Notes under the pieces: generated by a model
What the model was told of the DNA's origin: nothing
Seen by the model: only the letters and a program-made list of their open reading frames with translations
Databases searched by the model: none
Shown: one piece after another, positions 6,333 through 6,713 of the stretch
How positions within the stretch are numbered: position 1 is the stretch's first letter
Layout of the letters: the number at the start of each line of letters is the position of its first letter
Program-made: the position numbers and the translations under genes
NCBI GenBank assembly: GCA_945900705.1
Contig: CAMDKJ010000094.1
Span: forward strand, 1-6,713
Source: Bifidobacterium breve
Lineage (GTDB): Bacteria > Actinomycetota > Actinomycetes > S36-B12
DNA: 6,713 nucleotides
Reading direction: 5' to 3'

Positions 6333-6713
6333 GCCAACTATGTGATGGGGTGCCGGCGACCGCGGCGATACCGGCCACGATTACGTCAGCGTTTAATAAA
6401 GTGTGCACCGCCTCCAAAGTTGTTGCGCCAGTGGTGATGACATCGTCAACCACGATGATCCGGTAACCAGCAAATTTCGCCAGTTTGGCTATTTGCTTCG
6501 GGCGCGGCTGGAAGGCGCCTTTGATTGCGGCCTGACGCTGGGCCGCCGACCTGCCGACATGTTTGCCGTTGTCTAGGTGGCGGGTGAGTAATTGTTGAAC
6601 CCGCGCTGGCTGATTTGCGTGGGTAAGCACCTGCGCCGCCCGGTGGGCGATCAATGAAGTGGTATCTGCTCCCCGGGCGCGAACTGCGCCGCGCTGCGGG
6701 GGGATGGTGACCA
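6313..6713 (-). CDS. comF: ComF-family phosphoribosyltransferase-fold protein, N-terminal part outside window
   Basis: The minus-strand frame is open from the right edge and gives 132 visible residues to the TGA complementary to 6313-6315. The edge reads VTIPPQRGAVRARGAD, which resembles the ComF segment usually written VPVPxxxxRxRxRGxD. This is followed by GRSAAQRQAAIKGAF (the ComF xRxxxQxxLxxxxRxxNxxgAF region) and the PRPP-binding signature VVDDVITTGAT (6421-6453). The TTG at 6654 lies inside this conserved run and is not the true start. Full-length ComF proteins are about 190-240 residues, so roughly the N-terminal third, including any CxxC zinc motif, is missing. In naturally competent bacteria ComF acts in uptake of transforming DNA; in actinobacteria the role is largely unproven. 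It faces lpqB tail to tail with one base between the stops. Confidence 0.9.
   Translation of the reverse strand, partial: VTIPPQRGAVRARGADTTSLIAHRAAQVLTHANQPARVQQLLTRHLDNGKHVGRSAAQRQAAIKGAFQPRPKQIAKLAKFAGYRIIVVDDVITTGATTLEAVHTLLNADVIVAGIAAVAGTPSHSWHSTTQR

Noticed and set aside
6652..6654. TTG as the start of comF
   Set aside because: The frame stays open to the window edge and the upstream residues match the conserved ComF segment with the RxRG pattern, so the start is outside the window.
1..6713. A hidden new system such as defence island, retron, CRISPR array, phage or transposon remnant
   Set aside because: Nearly all bases are accounted for by recognised housekeeping and regulatory genes, the gaps are at most 66 bases, and I saw no repeat arrays, reverse transcriptase, nuclease or transposase motifs, or terminal repeats.

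Overview
The window is an ordinary, densely packed chromosomal stretch from a member of the Actinomycetota. The diagnosis rests on gene order and protein content. S-adenosylhomocysteine hydrolase is followed by the MtrA response regulator, the MtrB sensor kinase and the LpqB lipoprotein, with a ComF-type phosphoribosyltransferase next to them. I recall this as the conserved sahH-mtrAB-lpqB-comF neighbourhood of mycobacteria and relatives. The proteins align by memory with the Mycobacterium tuberculosis homologues over long stretches. From a few hand-counted lines, G+C is roughly in the 50s percent and uneven. That is moderate for the phylum and would fit an uncultured aquatic or otherwise non-mycobacterial lineage, but I cannot place it below phylum or class.

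Layout. Bases 1-1439 (+): ahcY, lacking its first codons because the window begins inside the gene. Bases 1440-1505: a short intergenic region with a long inverted repeat and a possible leaderless promoter. Bases 1506-2213 (+): a CPBP-family intramembrane protease. Bases 2218-2925 (+): mtrA, four bases downstream of the protease gene. Bases 2926-2970: a 45-base gap with a small hairpin and a tiny open frame that ends on the mtrB start. Bases 2971-4599 (+): mtrB. Bases 4599-6311 (+): lpqB, sharing one base with the mtrB stop codon. Bases 6313-6713 (-): the 3' part of comF, converging on lpqB with one base between the two stop codons and a perfect hairpin over the junction. No stretch over 300 bases lacks a gene.

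How the genes work together. MtrB is a membrane histidine kinase that phosphorylates MtrA, an OmpR/PhoB-type regulator of cell-envelope and cell-division genes in studied actinobacteria. LpqB is the exported lipoprotein partner reported to modulate MtrB. The mtrB-lpqB overlap argues for coupled translation. The protease gene abuts mtrA and may be co-transcribed with it. AhcY (methyl-cycle recycling) and ComF (PRTase fold, DNA-uptake/nucleotide-type annotation) are neighbours without an evident functional link to the Mtr system.

I found no CRISPR array, mobile element, tRNA or rRNA gene, toxin-antitoxin pair or convincing new system. The points worth a second look are small: a protease where mycobacteria have tmk, comF inverted relative to the usual order, and structured intergenic elements at three junctions.
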